A DNA stretch of 5,508 nt from Clostridiales bacterium (lineage in GTDB: Bacteria > Bacillota > Clostridia > Christensenellales > Aristaeellaceae): the NCBI GenBank assembly GCA_012514225.1, contig JAAZAQ010000028.1, forward strand, positions 1-5,508, written 5' to 3'. Below are positions 5,226 through 5,508 of the stretch, in pieces. The notes below the pieces were generated by a model that did no database searches, was not told where the DNA came from, and was given only the letters and a program-made list of their open reading frames with translations. Position numbers and translations under genes: made by a program. How positions within the stretch are numbered: the first letter of the stretch is position 1; the number at the start of each line of letters is the position of its first letter.

Positions 5226-5508
5226 ATGCAGGAAAGGCCAAGGCTGATCAACCTGGAAAACGTGTCCAAGGAGTACGACGGGGTGACCGTCCTGTCGGAC
5301 ATCAACCTGTACATCCGGAAAAACGAGTTTGTGACCCTCCTGGGCCCTTCAGGCTGCGGGAAGACGACCACGCTTCGCATTATCGGCGGCTTTGAGAAGC
5401 CGACGGCGGGCCGGGTCATCTTCGACGGGGAGGACATCACCCAGCTGCCGCCCTACAGGCGCCGCGTCAACACGGTCTTCCAGAAATACGCGCTCTTCCC
5501 GCACCTGA
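5226..5508 (+). CDS. potA: Spermidine/putrescine ABC transporter ATP-binding protein PotA (5' part)
   Basis: The first 94 codons are present; family members are usually around 350-380 residues, so about three quarters lies beyond the window. The protein energises polyamine import together with the PotB/PotC permeases and the PotD binding protein, which would be expected downstream. Visible are the aromatic A-loop Y17, the Walker A motif GPSGCGKTT (40-48) followed by [14 protein letters not shown], and the Q-loop segment with Q86 in [13 protein letters not shown], a sequence very close to known PotA proteins. The ATG at 5226 is preceded by GGAGG at 5216-5220, five bases away, and follows the regulator stop by 25 bases, so the two share a transcript. 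A related ABC importer ATPase for another small solute is possible, but the Q-loop wording and the regulator ahead of it favour PotA. Confidence 0.92.
   Translation, partial: MQERPRLINLENVSKEYDGVTVLSDINLYIRKNEFVTLLGPSGCGKTTTLRIIGGFEKPTAGRVIFDGEDITQLPPYRRRVNTVFQKYALFPHL

Overview
The window is GC-rich (clearly above 60% by eye) and looks like a piece of a chromosome from a Gram-positive, probably high-GC Clostridia-type Bacillota. The support is a class B sortase, a lipoprotein with a lipobox, strong Shine-Dalgarno sequences of the GGAGG type, GTG/TTG starts and a helix-turn-helix/cupin regulator placed directly before potA. The genus cannot be told from the sequence. I see no tRNA, rRNA, CRISPR array, insertion sequence or phage gene.

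Left part, minus strand (1-2145, read right to left): a class B sortase (start about 2145, end 1171), a roughly 200-base gap with its own sigma-A-like promoter and a possible operator, a thioredoxin-fold lipoprotein with a CGPC active site (938-333), and the first 111 codons of a secreted protein that enters a von Willebrand factor A (VWA) domain with an intact DxSxS metal-site motif (333-1, continuing beyond the window). The last two overlap by one base (TGATG) and must be co-translated. All three products act at or outside the cell membrane, so this side looks like a cell-surface or exported-protein locus. The leader of the lipoprotein also carries two tiny ORFs that overlap each other and the lipoprotein start by ATGA. 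This is the most unusual local structure in the window.

Middle, plus strand (2343-4507): divergent from the sortase is a Na+/phosphate cotransporter with a C-terminal PhoU-like domain, followed with a 4-base GTGA overlap by a DUF2200 protein. A rho-independent terminator at 4532-4557 closes this two-gene operon.

Right part, plus strand (4579-5508): a near-consensus promoter, a perfect inverted repeat between promoter and gene, an XRE-type helix-turn-helix/cupin regulator, and 25 bases later the start of potA, the ATPase of a spermidine/putrescine-type ABC transporter, cut by the window end. This is a familiar arrangement in which the regulator probably controls itself and the polyamine transporter through the inverted repeat.

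Most genes belong to known families. What deserves a second look is the sortase-thioredoxin-VWA neighbourhood with its mini-ORF leader and palindromic -35 region, and the elaborate promoter/operator of the regulator-potA operon.
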